Shown one piece after another: positions 12,846-24,000 of a DNA stretch of 64,000 bases. The position numbers and the translations under genes were made by a program. The DNA is from Diogma glabrata. Taxonomy: Eukaryota > Arthropoda > Insecta > Diptera > Cylindrotomidae. Every line of letters begins with the position of its first letter. Position 1 is the stretch's first letter. Under the pieces are notes generated by a model that saw nothing but the letters and a program-made list of their open reading frames with translations, was not told the origin of the DNA and made no database searches. The DNA is taken from positions 47,138,485-47,202,484 of the forward strand of contig OY856187.1 of the NCBI GenBank assembly GCA_963693315.1, written 5' to 3'.

Positions 12846-13139
12846 CGTAAAATTCAATGAAAGCAAAAATGAAACATAAATAAAAAACCATTGAACTTAA
12901 TGTTTTAATAAGGATTAGAATCAATGCTATGAGTTGACATTGATAGCAACGAATTGGTAAGGCAGTTTTAAGGTATTTTACTTCAGCACAGATGCAGGGA
13001 AATATTTTACAACAAACCACTTTGTACCAGATGCACATGTTTAAAAATCAATATCTTTAAAAAATACTCTGTCTGTAAGTTTTGGCAAGTTTTGGGGTAT
13101 AGCTGGAACTTTTATATTGTGAAGGAAAAAAATTCAAAA

Positions 13140-13480
13140 ATTCCGTAGGTCACGACGGCATCAGTGCCATCTTTAAAAATTTTATTTCTTAATATTTTTA
13201 ACAGTGTAATCAAAAATTTACTTTCCGTAATTTTTAAAATTTCAATAATTCTCTTTCAAATGCACATAAAACCGTTGATATCGGGTGAGCGGTTCTCTTG
13301 CAATTTGATTTTGCGGTTATTCTAAATTTGAATATCCAGAAATCTTGTTCTCAAAATAAATATTTTAAATTTTTCTGAAAACACTTTGATTTTTTATTTC
13401 ATCTATACTACTGATATTCAAAGTATAAAGTCGATCAAAAATGGTTCGGTGCAAAAATCGATTTTTTGGGTAGTCAACAT
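13140..13480 (-). mobile_element. Possible distant family M copy
   Basis: Blocks such as TTGATATCGGGTGAGCGGTTCT, and ATACTACTGATATTCAAAGT followed by ATCAAAAATGG, resemble in content and order the family M copy at 35640-36410 read in reverse. Similarity is patchy, so assignment is tentative. Confidence 0.35.
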
Positions 13481-15700
13481 AAATTTTATCGTCAGTCAAA
13501 TTTGGTTAAATAAATAAATTCCTGATGTCTTGTGGTCCTAAAGTACAGCTAAGGAATATGTTAATGATGCTGCTGTCTGTTTTACTTATATAGCTATTAG
13601 CAAACAGTTTTTCCCGACCTAAGTTGGTATCGTATCGTTCTTGTCGATTGATGTAAAAGCTTTTGTGGCTGGTGGTATATGGTCATCAATCACTATTTGT
13701 TGCCGTAATAATTTTTTGTGGCAGATGTTACTTTTCTATGAAGTTATTTAATATTTTAACTAACTTTTGTATTCATCTAGTAGTTGCATATCCATTTTAT
13801 ATCCAGCCAGTAGTTGCATATTTTCTTAGTAGAGATGTTTTTAGTGTATAATTGTAATTTTTTTTGACCATTTGTTGTTTCTGTTAACAACTGTGTGAAC
13901 ATCTGGCACATAATTTAAAATAAGTAGGCTAATGTTTTTATCTGTTGTGGTGATTGTATCTTAATTTTTTCCTAAGCTGGTGCTGCAGAATATTTTGTTG
14001 CAAGCTTGGAACTAGCTGCTGATCTAAAGTAAAAAGTAAGGGTTATTGTTACAACCCCATATTAACAACAACTTATTTGTGGTGACGTTGTAAGCCTACC
14101 ACATCACAACGATTTTTCCACATAAAAAACCATCACAGCTTGCGTTTGAAATGTATCTACGATACAAAAAACCGCATAAATTTAACATCGTGATAGAAAA
14201 GTCGAATTTTAAACCAAACACAAACAAACCACAAATTTTCTGACTCACTCAACATTAATTATAAGTTATAACTAGCAACATGACAAAATTATGACAAAAA
14301 AAATGATAAATTGTTCTTCCAGTATGAAAAGCTCATATAATGTTTTAAGTAAATTTACATATTCATATGACATAACAATGTTTGTTTGGTTTTTTTATGT
14401 CGTTCAGTTTATGATCTATTTGATTGTGTATGAAGGTTGACTGAAAGCTACCAACTACGTAATGAGAACAAAAATTGTTATTCACTGAAAATTTGAATAG
14501 CGAAATTGACATTTGTGAACTACACACGTGTTAACATAGTATAATTTGTAAGTTTAATAAATTTACGGCAAACGAATTATGGGACATAATTTTTAGAGAT
14601 GAGCTAATAACGCTAATGTGAAATTATTTTAATAAGACTTCTTACTTCGCATCTTATTTAATGCAAGCAAAATTTAGTATTTGATGTTTTTATTATTTTA
14701 AACAGATGTTGCAAAGTAACAAAAAAGGAAGGAGTTTTTAATTCCGTTAAAAAATTTATAACAAAAATAGAATACACAAATCATGAAAACGTTACAGGTA
14801 ATAAACTTTTGTGAAAACCGACAGATAATCTGTAACGGCATGATAATTTTTTAACAACTATTCCTATGTGCCGGAAGTAGCTGAAGCAGAACTCGCTCTA
14901 ATTGAGTTTCATCATAATGACGGAATTTAATGTTATGCAAGTTCAAATAAATATTTGTTTAAAAGACTCTTATCCCGTTTGTTTGCCCAATGGTACTTAT
15001 GTACCGAGTTTCTCCAAAGTTGCATGACAAGACGAATAGATATCAAAGTTATTTGGGATCGGTTTCTTGAGATGCATAACAATCACAACTTTTATCTTGA
15101 CAAATATTAGGTTTTAGAAATAAAAGGTTTTGAAAAGAAAAGAAAACCCGAGTTTTCCGCCAACCGAAAAAAATTAATTTTATTGCACATAAATTTTCAT
15201 TGCATTCAGCTAAATCAATCATTTCCATGTGATTGAAATTTTCTAATATATAGTTTTCTATTTTTAAAATCAACCTTACACTATTTAGAAAGTGATTTTC
15301 ATATCCTGTCAATTTTACCTGCTATTAAATTTCCTTTTTACATTTTTTTTATTCAAATAAATGGAAAATATTTTTATTGAATTTATTTTACCTTAAAATA
15401 TAATTCAATTTGGAATTATATTTTCGATTTGGATTTTATATATAAAGCAAAAAAGGGTTTTTGCAACACAAACAAATATGTAAATAGCTGACAAAAGAGC
15501 TTCTTTTCGAAAACGTAGAGACTTTGATATAAGTATATATTATATAAAAAGTTGATATATTTGATTTATTTCGTTAATATATGTATTTTGTAATATTTGA
15601 ATTCAGTATTTCTTAAATGGATGTAATTATACAATTTTTATTTTAAAAAAGTGATGTGTTATAGGAATTACAGTACGTGTCACAATAACACATACCTTTA
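13480..15700. other. A+T-rich DNA, nothing recognised
   Basis: Several short open frames occur (for example 13663-13851 and 15049-15312), but their composition is that of the surrounding A+T-rich DNA and none shows a motif. Confidence 0.5.
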
Positions 15701-15702
15701 AA

Positions 15703-16199
15703 GACCTGCAGCCAAATTTTGTAACTGCGAAGCGGTGAAGTGATAAGTTTTTTCTCACTTCACCGCAAAAAATATCTAAGTGAAGTTTTAAAATTATAAA
15801 GTTAACACGTACTTTTTTTGGCTATAAAATGAAACCGTTTCAAATGTTGTTATTGACATTATGTCAAAAAACACCAAAACGTCAATGTGATTTGATATTT
15901 TTAAATTGCATTTCTAAATTAAAAACCGATTTATTTTTCAAATTTAATTTCTAAAATATTTATATATACTTAAATTGGTTAAAATTTATTTTTAAATTCA
16001 GATTAAAGTTAAAATTAACACTGAATTTTATGTATTTTTGACGTATGGCAGTGCGCCGCTTGCTATTCAATGTTTTAACACTCACATCGCATATAGAATC
16101 GCCAAAATGGTAAAATGATAAAAAAATTAATGATAAAATCGAAATGAAAATTTTTTAGCACAACACCACTTCACAGTTACAGAATTTGGCTGCTGGGTC
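15703..16199. mobile_element. MITE of about 500 bp with about 40-bp terminal inverted repeats
   Basis: The left end contains GCAGCCAAATTTTGTAACTG, then GAAGCGGTGAAGTG. The right end, reversed, contains GCAGCCAAATTCTGTAACTG, then GAAGTGGTG. The interior is non-coding. The target duplication was not clear. Superfamily unknown. Confidence 0.75.
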
Positions 16200-16411
16200 C
16201 AGCAACAATATGCGTTCTAGCATGTTTATGACGCTTTTTAAATCTCAGTAAATTGAAATCTCTATAGTGTCTATTCAAAACGATTACACACTTTTGTACA
16301 GAAAAAAATATCGTGGAATAGTATAGTGTGAACAATATGTGTCACAACGACAGCGAATTTGTAAATAAATAGGTTCCACTAAAAATGTGATCAGAGATTG
16401 AAAATTTATTT

Positions 16412-16740
16412 TTTATTCGCCTACATATTAAAGTGTTACTTTATTACTGTGATTTGCGGCCTTAAAGTGTCACTTTGTAACCATATATTTTGTGTCATAG
16501 TTACGTCCAAAAAAGTAAAAGACATTTGTATTTGTTTAAATTCTATAAGAAAGAAATTTTTATCAAAGCAACCTTTCGATTCCAAATTTCCTAATGCAAT
16601 TAAAATATTTGTTATTCTTTGTCGTCATAGTTATTCGATTTGTTTGAAATGAAATAACAAATATATTGGTCAAAGCCTACTTGTTCCAATACTTTTATTT
16701 CAAAATTTATGCAAAATTATAACTTTGATTTAGAATAAAC
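16412..16740. repeat. Direct repeat copy 1, about 330 bp
   Basis: From ATTCGCCTACATATTAAAG to TTTATTTCAAAATTTAT this stretch recurs at 16911-17235 with few substitutions, about 497 bp further on. The 84-residue open frame inside it is broken in the second copy, so it is unlikely to be a conserved gene. Confidence 0.8.
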
Positions 16741-16779
16741 ATTTTGTTTTAAATATTTTGCTAGCGGCGAATAAAAAAC

Positions 16780-16907
16780 AGTATATGACGCACGGACGTA
16801 AGCTACTTTAGACTCAATGTGGGTGCAAATCTCGGCTAGCCCCTCGATGTGCAAACTCCACATACGCCCAAAATCTTTAGCTTTACGTCCTGCATCATAA
16901 TGTACTA
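16780..16907. mobile_element. Small palindromic element, copy 1
   Basis: Imperfect inverted repeat with arms around GGACGTAAGC and GCTTTACGTCC, enclosing CAATGTGGGTG and CTCCACATACG. A second copy lies at 17573-17721. About 130 bp, non-coding. Confidence 0.65.
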
Positions 16908-16910
16908 TTT

Positions 16911-17235
16911 TATTCGTCTACATATTAAAGTGTTACTTTATTACTGTGATTTGCGGTCTTAAAGTGTCACTTTGTAACCATATATTTTGTTGTCATAGTT
17001 ACGTCCAAAAAAGTAAAAAACATTTGTGCTTGTTTAAATTCTATAAAAAAAATGAAATTTTTATCAAAGTAAACTTTCGATTCCAAATTTCCTAATCCAA
17101 TTAAAATATTTGTTATTCTTTTTCGTCATAGTTATTCGATTTGTTTGAAAAGAAATAAAAAATCTATTGGTCAAAGCCTACTTGTTCAACATACTTTTAT
17201 TTCAAAATTTATAAAATTTTTAATTTTGATTTATA
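16911..17235. repeat. Direct repeat copy 2, about 330 bp
   Basis: Partner of 16412-16740. One copy of the small palindromic element lies between the two, and another follows the second, so the duplicated unit probably included that element. Confidence 0.75.
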
Positions 17236-17247
17236 TTAATAGTTATT

Positions 17248-17369
17248 TATTTATCTAGAACGAAAAGTGAAACTTTAAAGTACGAGCTAGTTGTTTACGG
17301 CCGAGGCGTCTAGCCGAGGCCGAAATTACTAGTGAGTACCTTTAAAAACACTTTTCGTTTGAGATAAAT
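17248..17369. mobile_element. Palindromic mini-element of about 120 bp
   Basis: Terminal inverted repeats ATTTATCTAGAACGAAAAGTG and CACTTTTCGTTTGAGATAAAT enclose a further pair AACTTTAAAGTAC / GTACCTTTAAAAA and a GGCCGAGGC-rich centre. It would fold into one long hairpin. Non-coding. Confidence 0.75.
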
Positions 17370-17438
17370 ACAAAATTTTATTTCATATTGGAAATTTATT
17401 AAAATAAAATGAAATTAGTTTTAAATTTTGCTCAAAAA

Positions 17439-17502
17439 GTTGAACTTTAACGTCCTAGGACTTCATAAAATTTTATAAAGTCCTAGGACGTTAAAGTTCA
17501 AC
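17439..17502. repeat. Near-perfect 64-nt palindrome
   Basis: The left arm (17439-17470) and right arm (17471-17502) are reverse complements with one mismatch (C at 17464 against A at 17477). Each arm holds GAACTTTAACGTCCTAGGAC. A single half-site, GAACTTTAGCGTCCTAGGAC, follows at about 17522-17541. Confidence 0.95.
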
Positions 17503-17572
17503 GTTTATGGTACAAAAAATTGAACTTTAGCGTCCTAGGACTTTATAAATAATTCGAAAAATGTCGTTTTTA

Positions 17573-17721
17573 TACGTAAGCCATTTTGGACTTAATGTGC
17601 CATTTTGGTAAGACGTAAGCCATTTTGGACTTAATGTGGGTGTAAATCTCGACTGGCGCCTCGATTTGCAAATTCCACATACGTCCAAATTTTGGTTTAC
17701 GTCCTTGCATCATAATGTACT
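17573..17721. mobile_element. Small palindromic element, copy 2
   Basis: Same family as 16780-16907. Here the left arm (ACGTAAGCCATTTTGGACTT) is itself duplicated in tandem at about 17574 and 17612. Confidence 0.65.
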
Positions 17722-18190
17722 GTAATGAACTGTTATCCTAAATTTTAGCAAATTTCACAATCTCTTAACCAAATCGTCAAGGGTGAATAAAATCACTTTT
17801 AGTCGTTTAGTGTTGTTTATTTAATATTTCGAAATAGAAATATTAATTAAATAAGAACATTACGATTTTCAACAATTCGGCAAAATCGCATAATTGCTGC
17901 ATAAGCACAATGTAAATATAAATGAACCACCATATGAATTTGGCTACTGCATCTGAAATCTTACAATTGGCCTTCTCCCTTGTTCAGGTCAAACTCTCAA
18001 AACGGGCCTTATGTCTCGAGCAACCATATCGGTTCTGAACTTAGCAAAAGTTCAGACTCCGAAATCCGAAACTATTCGTCTTTTCTGCTCTGTGACTCTT
18101 GACGGTGATTTCAAAATACTAGAAAAACCATAACTATTCGGAATTATATTCGACTTCACACTAGCCTGTTCATATTACTAGTTTATTTGG
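17722..18190. other. Unannotated A+T-rich DNA
   Basis: No gene is recognised. The right part may be decayed 3' sequence of the gypsy remnant that begins at 18192. Confidence 0.4.
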
Positions 18191-18191
18191 T

Positions 18192-18683
18192 TCAGCAGAC
18201 ATTCTGCGTATTGACATGCATGGGATCTTGACGATCGTCTGTGAATTGGTTTGCAATATCTTCTAATTCTTCTGGTTTCGTTTGGATAACAAACATCATT
18301 TTTCCAAAAAACTTTGTAATTTTCCAGTTCAACCATCGACATATTCGGTTGAAACTACGACCGTGTACTCCATGACCAACTTGGAATTTCCTTAAAATTT
18401 GTTTCTGTATTGGTGAAAAACGTGCAAACATCAGATGAAAAAGAGTTTTCCGCTCTCTTCAATGGAAGTGGCGGTTTCCACTGGAACCAGGGTCAAGGGT
18501 CAATTCAAGTGGTGATTTTCCACTGGAACCAGGAGTAAATCGGCAACTGCTCAAGAATTTAAGCAGAGCAATATCAGTTGAACCTTCTTCAAATGTTGGT
18601 TTCTTCATGTTCATGTTGTTCCGCTGTCACTCACAATACAATTAGGAAGTCCTTCAATCGCGAAAATTTATTGAAGTACAAGT
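18192..18683 (-). pseudogene. Decayed Ty3/gypsy integrase C-terminal part
   Basis: In broken minus-strand frames this holds an integrase core piece (GLPNCIVSDSGTT, around the second catalytic Asp), then a segment like the run to the C-terminal domain, then the open part 18192-18431 with V-H-G-R and W-x-x-x-K-I-x-x-F-G-K spacing typical of that domain. It ends exactly at the LINE target duplication. The integrase zinc site and RNase H continue beyond the LINE at 23048-24000. Stops and shifts rule out function. Confidence 0.7.
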
Positions 18684-18696
18684 ATCGTTGTAATGT
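18684..18696. repeat. Target-site duplication of the LINE, left copy
   Basis: ATCGTTGTAATGT here is repeated at 23035-23047 directly after the LINE's A-tail. The first A could belong to either, so the duplication is 12-13 bp. Confidence 0.9.
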
Positions 18697-18963
18697 GAAC
18701 CCCATCTAATGAACTTGGCACTTTGACGCAGTGATGGGGCTCAGTAGACTCAGTGATCTTAGCAGCTGCAACTCAGGGGTGACCCTACCCCGTTAGGTCC
18801 TCGGTGAGAATCGAAGCCAAGATCAAGTCCAAAACCCAAAGCTAAGGTGAGACACGTACTCCGAAAGCTTAGCATGGTCAAGGGGGTGCTTGATTATTAG
18901 TACGGAACTCTGGATACCGGGCGTCCTCCAGTTTCAATAGCCTTACCACAGCACAGTGCTCTG

Positions 18964-20268
18964 TTGTGGTTGACCAATGTACCTCCCTACTTTCTCCATA
19001 AATATTGTATGGAAAACTATAAAGTTTTAGATGAGAGCGATGCTTCTCCAAACGCATCACATAAACAAACAATAAAACTGTGCACCATGTCCTACTCTAG
19101 GATCATGCCTGATTTATCAGCTTATTCTAAACCAGACAGCACACATGCCATGTCTGACTCTAGGAGCATGCCTGATTTATTAGCTTATCCTAATTCGGAT
19201 AGTACACATACCATGTCTGACTCTATGGTAATACCTGATTCACCAGCTTACTCTAAGCCAGACAGAAGACCTGTACGATATAGACAAAAATCTCTAGTAC
19301 CAAAATTAAGTTGCGTTCAGATTAATCTGCACAGATCAGAAATGGACTCAGTTAATTTGAACCGGTTAATTGAACAGGATGCTCACGATCTTGCCTTTAT
19401 ACAGGAGCCATGAGCAGACAGTAAAAGAATAAAATGTCTATCGTCAAACAAAAATACAAAACTGATCTATTTCTCAGATGTGGAAAGACCGCAAACCGCG
19501 ATTCTGTTCAAAAAACATCTGAAAACATTTCCATTGAATGAATTTATCTGTAGAGATCTTACAACGGTCCAGATAGAAATTCATCTTCCTCAAGGTGGGT
19601 TTCGTAAATTCATTTTAGCTTCTGCATACTTCCCGGGGGATGAGGACGAGACACCACCAGAAGTGGTAGAGAAACTCATCAAGTATTGCAACAATAACCA
19701 CTATAACCTCATAATAGCGTGTGATGCTAACGCTCATCACACCGTGTGGGGAAGTAGCAACATTAACACAAAAGGCGAGCGTCTGCTTCAATTTATTATG
19801 TTTATTGCAAATAAAGGTAGTGAGCCTACCTTTAGAAACGCAATCAGAGGTGAGGTCCTTGACCTTACTTTAACTAACATAAACGCTACTAACCATATTA
19901 AGAACTGGCATGTTTCGAAGGAAGCTTCTATGTCTGATCATGCTTATATATGTTTCAACATAGAACACTACCCAAAGAGCATCCAGTACTTTAGAAACCC
20001 AAGAAAAACCAACTGGGAACTTTACAAAACATATCTTCATGATAATGTAAATAGTTGCGGCAGTATCAACTCTACATTTGAGCTTGACTCTGCAGCAAAT
20101 AATTTACAAGAAATTATCACTAAAGCATACAACCATAATACTCCAATAACTCAATCCAAAAGATGCAGAGATGTACCTTGGTGGAATGGTAACTTGGAGA
20201 GGAAAAAGAATAAAGTTCGCAAGCTCTTTAACAGAGCAAAAACAACAAATAATTGGACAGAGTACTGA
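18964..20268 (+). pseudogene. LINE ORF2 N-terminal and endonuclease part
   Basis: Two open stretches (18964-19413 and 19480-20268) lie in one frame, interrupted by a TGA at 19411. The first holds three 21-residue repeats (M-S-x-S...PD...AY...PDS) and the start of the endonuclease (CVQINLHRSEMDSVNL...DLAFIQEP). The second holds the rest: IACDANAHHTVWGSSN, LDLTLTN and SMSDHAYICF with the catalytic Asp-His pair. It ends in the linker before RT with VPWWN. The TGA at 20266 follows EY and the TGA at 19411 follows EP; related elements have Trp there, as I recall the family. I place no functional start because the leader is uncertain. Confidence 0.85.
19087..19275 (+). repeat. Three 63-bp tandem repeats in the LINE N-terminal region
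   Basis: Units start at ATG 19087, 19150 and 19213. Each encodes 21 residues around S-x-S-R-x-M-P-D-L-x-A-Y-x-x-x-D-S-T-H. The repeat is a whole number of codons and keeps the frame. Confidence 0.9.
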
Positions 20269-22343
20269 GTAGCTCTAACCAATTATAATAAAGAACTCAG
20301 ACAATCATAAAGAAATAGCTGGAAAGAGCTCTGCAATACGATAGATAATCTGCCTGCTGCAGCTCGACTCCAAAAATTGATGTCGTCTGATCACACAAAC
20401 CCTCTAGGCTCAATCTGCAAACTAAGTGGTACGTATACCACCAACTGTATTGAGACACTAGATACTTTACTTCAAACCCACTTTCCGGGCTCAAAAGAAT
20501 GGAGTACGGAAGATAATGCCAACGAAGACGTACGTCTTCTAGATCCTGCAACTAAAAGTAATGCAGATCATTTAACCAACACAATTTTCACCCCAAACAA
20601 GCGAGATGGGCTATAGAATCCTTCGGTCCGTATAAATCTCCAGGAGGTGATGGAATTTTTCCGGTATTTCTGCAAAAGGGTCTAACAATCATTCTTCCAT
20701 ATCTCAGGCGTTTGTTCAAAGAAAGCTTCCGCCTTGCTTACATTCCTCAGATATGGCGAGAAACCAGAGTTGTTTTTATACCTAAGCCAGAAAAAAAACC
20801 AAATGAAGCCAAATCATACAGACCCATAAGTCTTACATCTTTTCTATTAAAAACAATGGAAAATATGTTGGATTATCACATCCGTCATGTATGTCTGAAA
20901 CAAAACCCTCTCAACTCTAGCCAGCACGCCTATCAGACTGGGAAATCTACTGAAACGGCGTTGCACAAAATGGTGAAAGAAATTGAGAGCACCCTAAACT
21001 ATAAGGAGGCACTTGTTTGTACATTTATGGACATACAAGGAGCCTTTGACAATGTCCACTTCAATGCAATCATTGAAATGGCCACAAAGAAAAATGTAAA
21101 CCCGCTTATCATTGCGTGGATTATCAAGATGCTACAGAGTCGGAAGATAATGGCTACACTAGGTGATTATTCAGTGACTGTTACTGCATCTAGAGGCTGC
21201 CCGCAAGGAGGCGTGCTCTCTCCGCTGCTTTGACTAATGGTGGCTGATGATCTCCTCACTAAGCTAAATTATTCCGGCTTCAACACTGTAGGCTATGTCG
21301 ACGACTTGGCAGTTTGGTTAGAGGGAAACATGACTTCATTGTCGCTGGTCGAACCCAGACAGCTCTTAGTTTCTGTATCAAAGTGGTGCAACAGATTGGG
21401 ACTGTCGATCAACCTACAAAAAACAAGCATTGTCGTTTTCACAAACAGGAGAAACTTTAATTTCATTTCTCCTGTTCTAAACGGCGATCCAATACAAACA
21501 TCAAAAGAGGTTAGATATTTGGGTGTGATCCTGGATAGCAAACTAACCTGGATCTCACACCTGAAATATATCTCCGATAAGTCAAACAAAGTTTTCTTCA
21601 CGTGCAGAAACCTGTTTGGGAAAACATGGGGTCTTAGCCCAAAAATGATACTTTGGTTGCACCAAAGTCTTATTAAACCAATTCTAACATATGCAGCTTT
21701 AGTTTGGTGGCCTAAAACGCGCCAAATAACAGCTTAAAATATGTTTACAAAAATACAAAGGCTTGTGTGTCTTAGTGCCACAGGTGCTTTCAAAACCACG
21801 CCAACGTCAGCAATGGAAATTCTTCTAAAGCTTTCTCCATTGCACCTACATGTAAAATCTATAGCAGTGTTGAGCGTTCATAGACTGCAGCTCACAGAAG
21901 GGTTTAAGCCGGGTAATCTAACCGGACACCTTAAAATCCTTTCAGAATTACAAGCTGAAATGCATGCATACCATATTTCGGATTGTATGACAAAAACAAT
22001 AAATTTAGACAGGCACTTTGATGTCAAGATATTGGCCAGAGATCGTATTAAAAACTACATACGGTCACTGCCACATAACGCCAACATCTGGTACACAGAT
22101 GGTTCTCGAACCAATATGGACACGGGAGCAGGAGTGTTTGGCCCTAGAACAAGGCAAACAGTTGTCCTAGGCCCCACAACAACCATATTTCAAGCCGAAA
22201 TTTTTGCCATTAGCAGTTGCGGTTTGCTATGTGCTGAAAGAAAATACCAAAATATTGAACTATATATTATCTCTGACAGCCAAGCAGCACTCTTGGCACT
22301 AAAATCTACGCGCTTTGATTCAAAACTGGTATGTGAAATGTGA
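20269..22343 (+). pseudogene. LINE reverse transcriptase and RNase H, with stops and frameshifts
   Basis: It continues the endonuclease frame past TGA 20266 and TAA 20308 and shifts frame near 20600. Then follow RT motifs: SYRPISLTSFLLKTME, FMDIQGAFDN, RGCPQGGVLSPLL, a TGA at 21231, and GYVDDLAV at about 21292 (the catalytic box, YVDD rather than the commoner YADD). After a TAA at 21735 the same frame runs into RNase H: WYTDGSRT, FQAEIFAI and IISDSQAALLAL supply the Asp-Glu-Asp set. A second shift near 22335 separates the last piece. Catalytic motifs are preserved despite the breaks, so inactivation looks fairly recent. Confidence 0.88.
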
Positions 22344-22950
22344 ATGCTACCAAAATCTACTAAAAATCTCCTGCAATAATAAAGTAACACTTGTGTGGGC
22401 ACCTAGCCACACAGGAATACAAGGAAATGCTATCGCTGACGCTTTAGCAAAGCAAGGGGCCGATAAAAAGTTTGTTGGACCGGAACCATGCTTCGGAATG
22501 GCCAAGAGTTCGCTCAAAAGCACAATTCAAACATGGAAACAGGAACAAAATGCTAAATTATGGAGAAGCAGAGAGGGACTAGTACACTCTAAAAAGTTTC
22601 TAGGTAACCTCCCTGTTTCACCCTTAAAAACAATCGACTTAAACAGAGAGTCTCTAAGAATTTTAACGTGGTGCGTTACTGGACATGGTTCTTTAAACCA
22701 CCATCTTTACAAAACGGGCCTTGTTGTTTCCGACAGGTGTAGATTCTGCTACTCGGACGTGGAAACGATGGAACACGTCATCTGCAGCTATTTTGAGCTC
22801 TCTTGGCACAGACACAACCAACTTGGTCATAGAACACTAACACTTCCATTACCACAAAACGTCACTCCAATTGAGCTAATTAATTTTATTAAAAGTCTCA
22901 ACTTGGATGACAGAATACAACCAGTAACGGCTCAGACGACGACTGAATAA
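22315..22950 (+). pseudogene. LINE RNase H end and C-terminal Cys-His region
   Basis: VTLVWAPSHTGIQGNAIADALA is the last RNase H box, in a frame shifted from the upstream part. CRFCYSDVETMEHVI followed by C is the C-x2-C-x7-8-H-x4-C motif at the C-terminus of many R1, I and Jockey-type elements. The frame closes with TAA 22948-22950, then an 84-bp 3' untranslated region and the A-tail. Confidence 0.85.
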
Positions 22951-23034
22951 TAAAACAATCAGGGTAAGCACAATAGACCTTTAGGTCGCAGTGCTACTTG
23001 AACTGCAAGTCTCAAGGCCCTCCAATAAAAAAAA

Positions 23035-23047
23035 ATCGTTGTAATGT
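23035..23047. repeat. Target-site duplication of the LINE, right copy
   Basis: ATCGTTGTAATGT, identical to 18684-18696. Confidence 0.9.
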
Positions 23048-24000
23048 TGTTATATCTCACATCTTTACTGTAAACGGATATTTTTTACGTGAACCTACAC
23101 AAAGCAGCTACATAATATTCAGGAACGGACCGGCGAAGTTCATATAAACTCTCTCCAACGGATTTGTTGCTATAAGCCAACTTTTGTATTCCCTGTCAGG
23201 ATTTGATACAAATTCTTGACACGTCTTACACTTTTGGACAACATTTTCAATATCGGTTTCTATTTTCGGCCAACAACACTGATGAGCTGCTTGTTTTTTC
23301 CTTACCATTTCCCAGTGATCTTCATGCAATAGGTCAAGTAACTTCTTACGTAGTTTGGTAGGAACCACAACTCAGTCGTGCTCGGCATGCAATAAGAGAA
23401 CGCCTTTGTGTTATGGTTTAATTGATTCTTTCTGATCTGCTTCATTTGACGGAAAATCATTTTGAACAAAAATCAAAACTTGATTTAATGTGACATCATT
23501 TTTGGTACAATTGCGATGTGATTAGTATTGATTGGAAATGACGATATGTCCTCTTCGATGCACATTTAATTTCATGCAAGCTTTTGCTTATCGAATTCTT
23601 CATCAGGCTCATTGGAAGTCGTGATAGCGTATCAGCGCTACAATGTTGTTTAGTTGGCTTGTATCGAATTGTAGATGTGTAAACCATCAAAATTAAAGCC
23701 CATCACCGTAAACTATTGGCGGTTATATCTGGTAGATTTTTTTCTGGATTAAACAATTAAAATAACGGTTTTGAATTTGTCACCAAAATAAACTATCTTC
23801 CGTAAAAAAAATGATGAAATTTCTCCACACTGAGAATTATCGTCAAAGATTCCTTTTTGATCTGGCTATATTTTTGTTGTGCTATGTCTTACATCTTGGA
23901 AGCAAAAACTATAGGTTTTTCTGAACAATCCTGAAAAATCTGCGATATGACTGCTCCAATTCCATAACTCAATGCATCTTTTATGTTGAATATTTTGTAT
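23048..24000 (-). pseudogene. Decayed Ty3/gypsy RNase H and integrase zinc site
   Basis: Reading the minus strand from about 23990: an RNase H start (ALSYGIGAVIS), then a Q-Q-K-Y-S-Q-I segment, then the RNase H end with TIRYKPTKQHCSADTLSRLP in the open frame 23496-23690. The integrase zinc site follows at 23108-23368: HEDHWEMVRKKQAAHQCCWP with CKTC, then YMNFAGPF at the start of the core. Frames are broken repeatedly. It is the upstream part of the remnant at 18192-18683; the LINE at 18697-23034 cut the two apart. Confidence 0.8.

Larger units (their letters stand above)
18697..23034 (+). mobile_element. RNase H-type non-LTR retrotransposon (R1/I/Loa-like), broken
   Basis: 4.34 kb between target duplications, ending in about nine A. 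Contents in order: non-coding leader (18697-18963), an N-terminal region with three 63-bp repeats, endonuclease, reverse transcriptase, RNase H and a C-terminal CCHC-like region. RNase H downstream of RT places it with the I, R1 and Loa groups. No ORF1-type Gag with zinc knuckles is seen, although the element is otherwise long. Several stops and two frameshifts make it dead. It inserted into a Ty3/gypsy remnant. Confidence 0.9.

Noticed and set aside
23496..23690. Small separate gene
   Set aside because: Its sequence is the end of a retroviral-type RNase H, continuous in order with the neighbouring integrase fragment.
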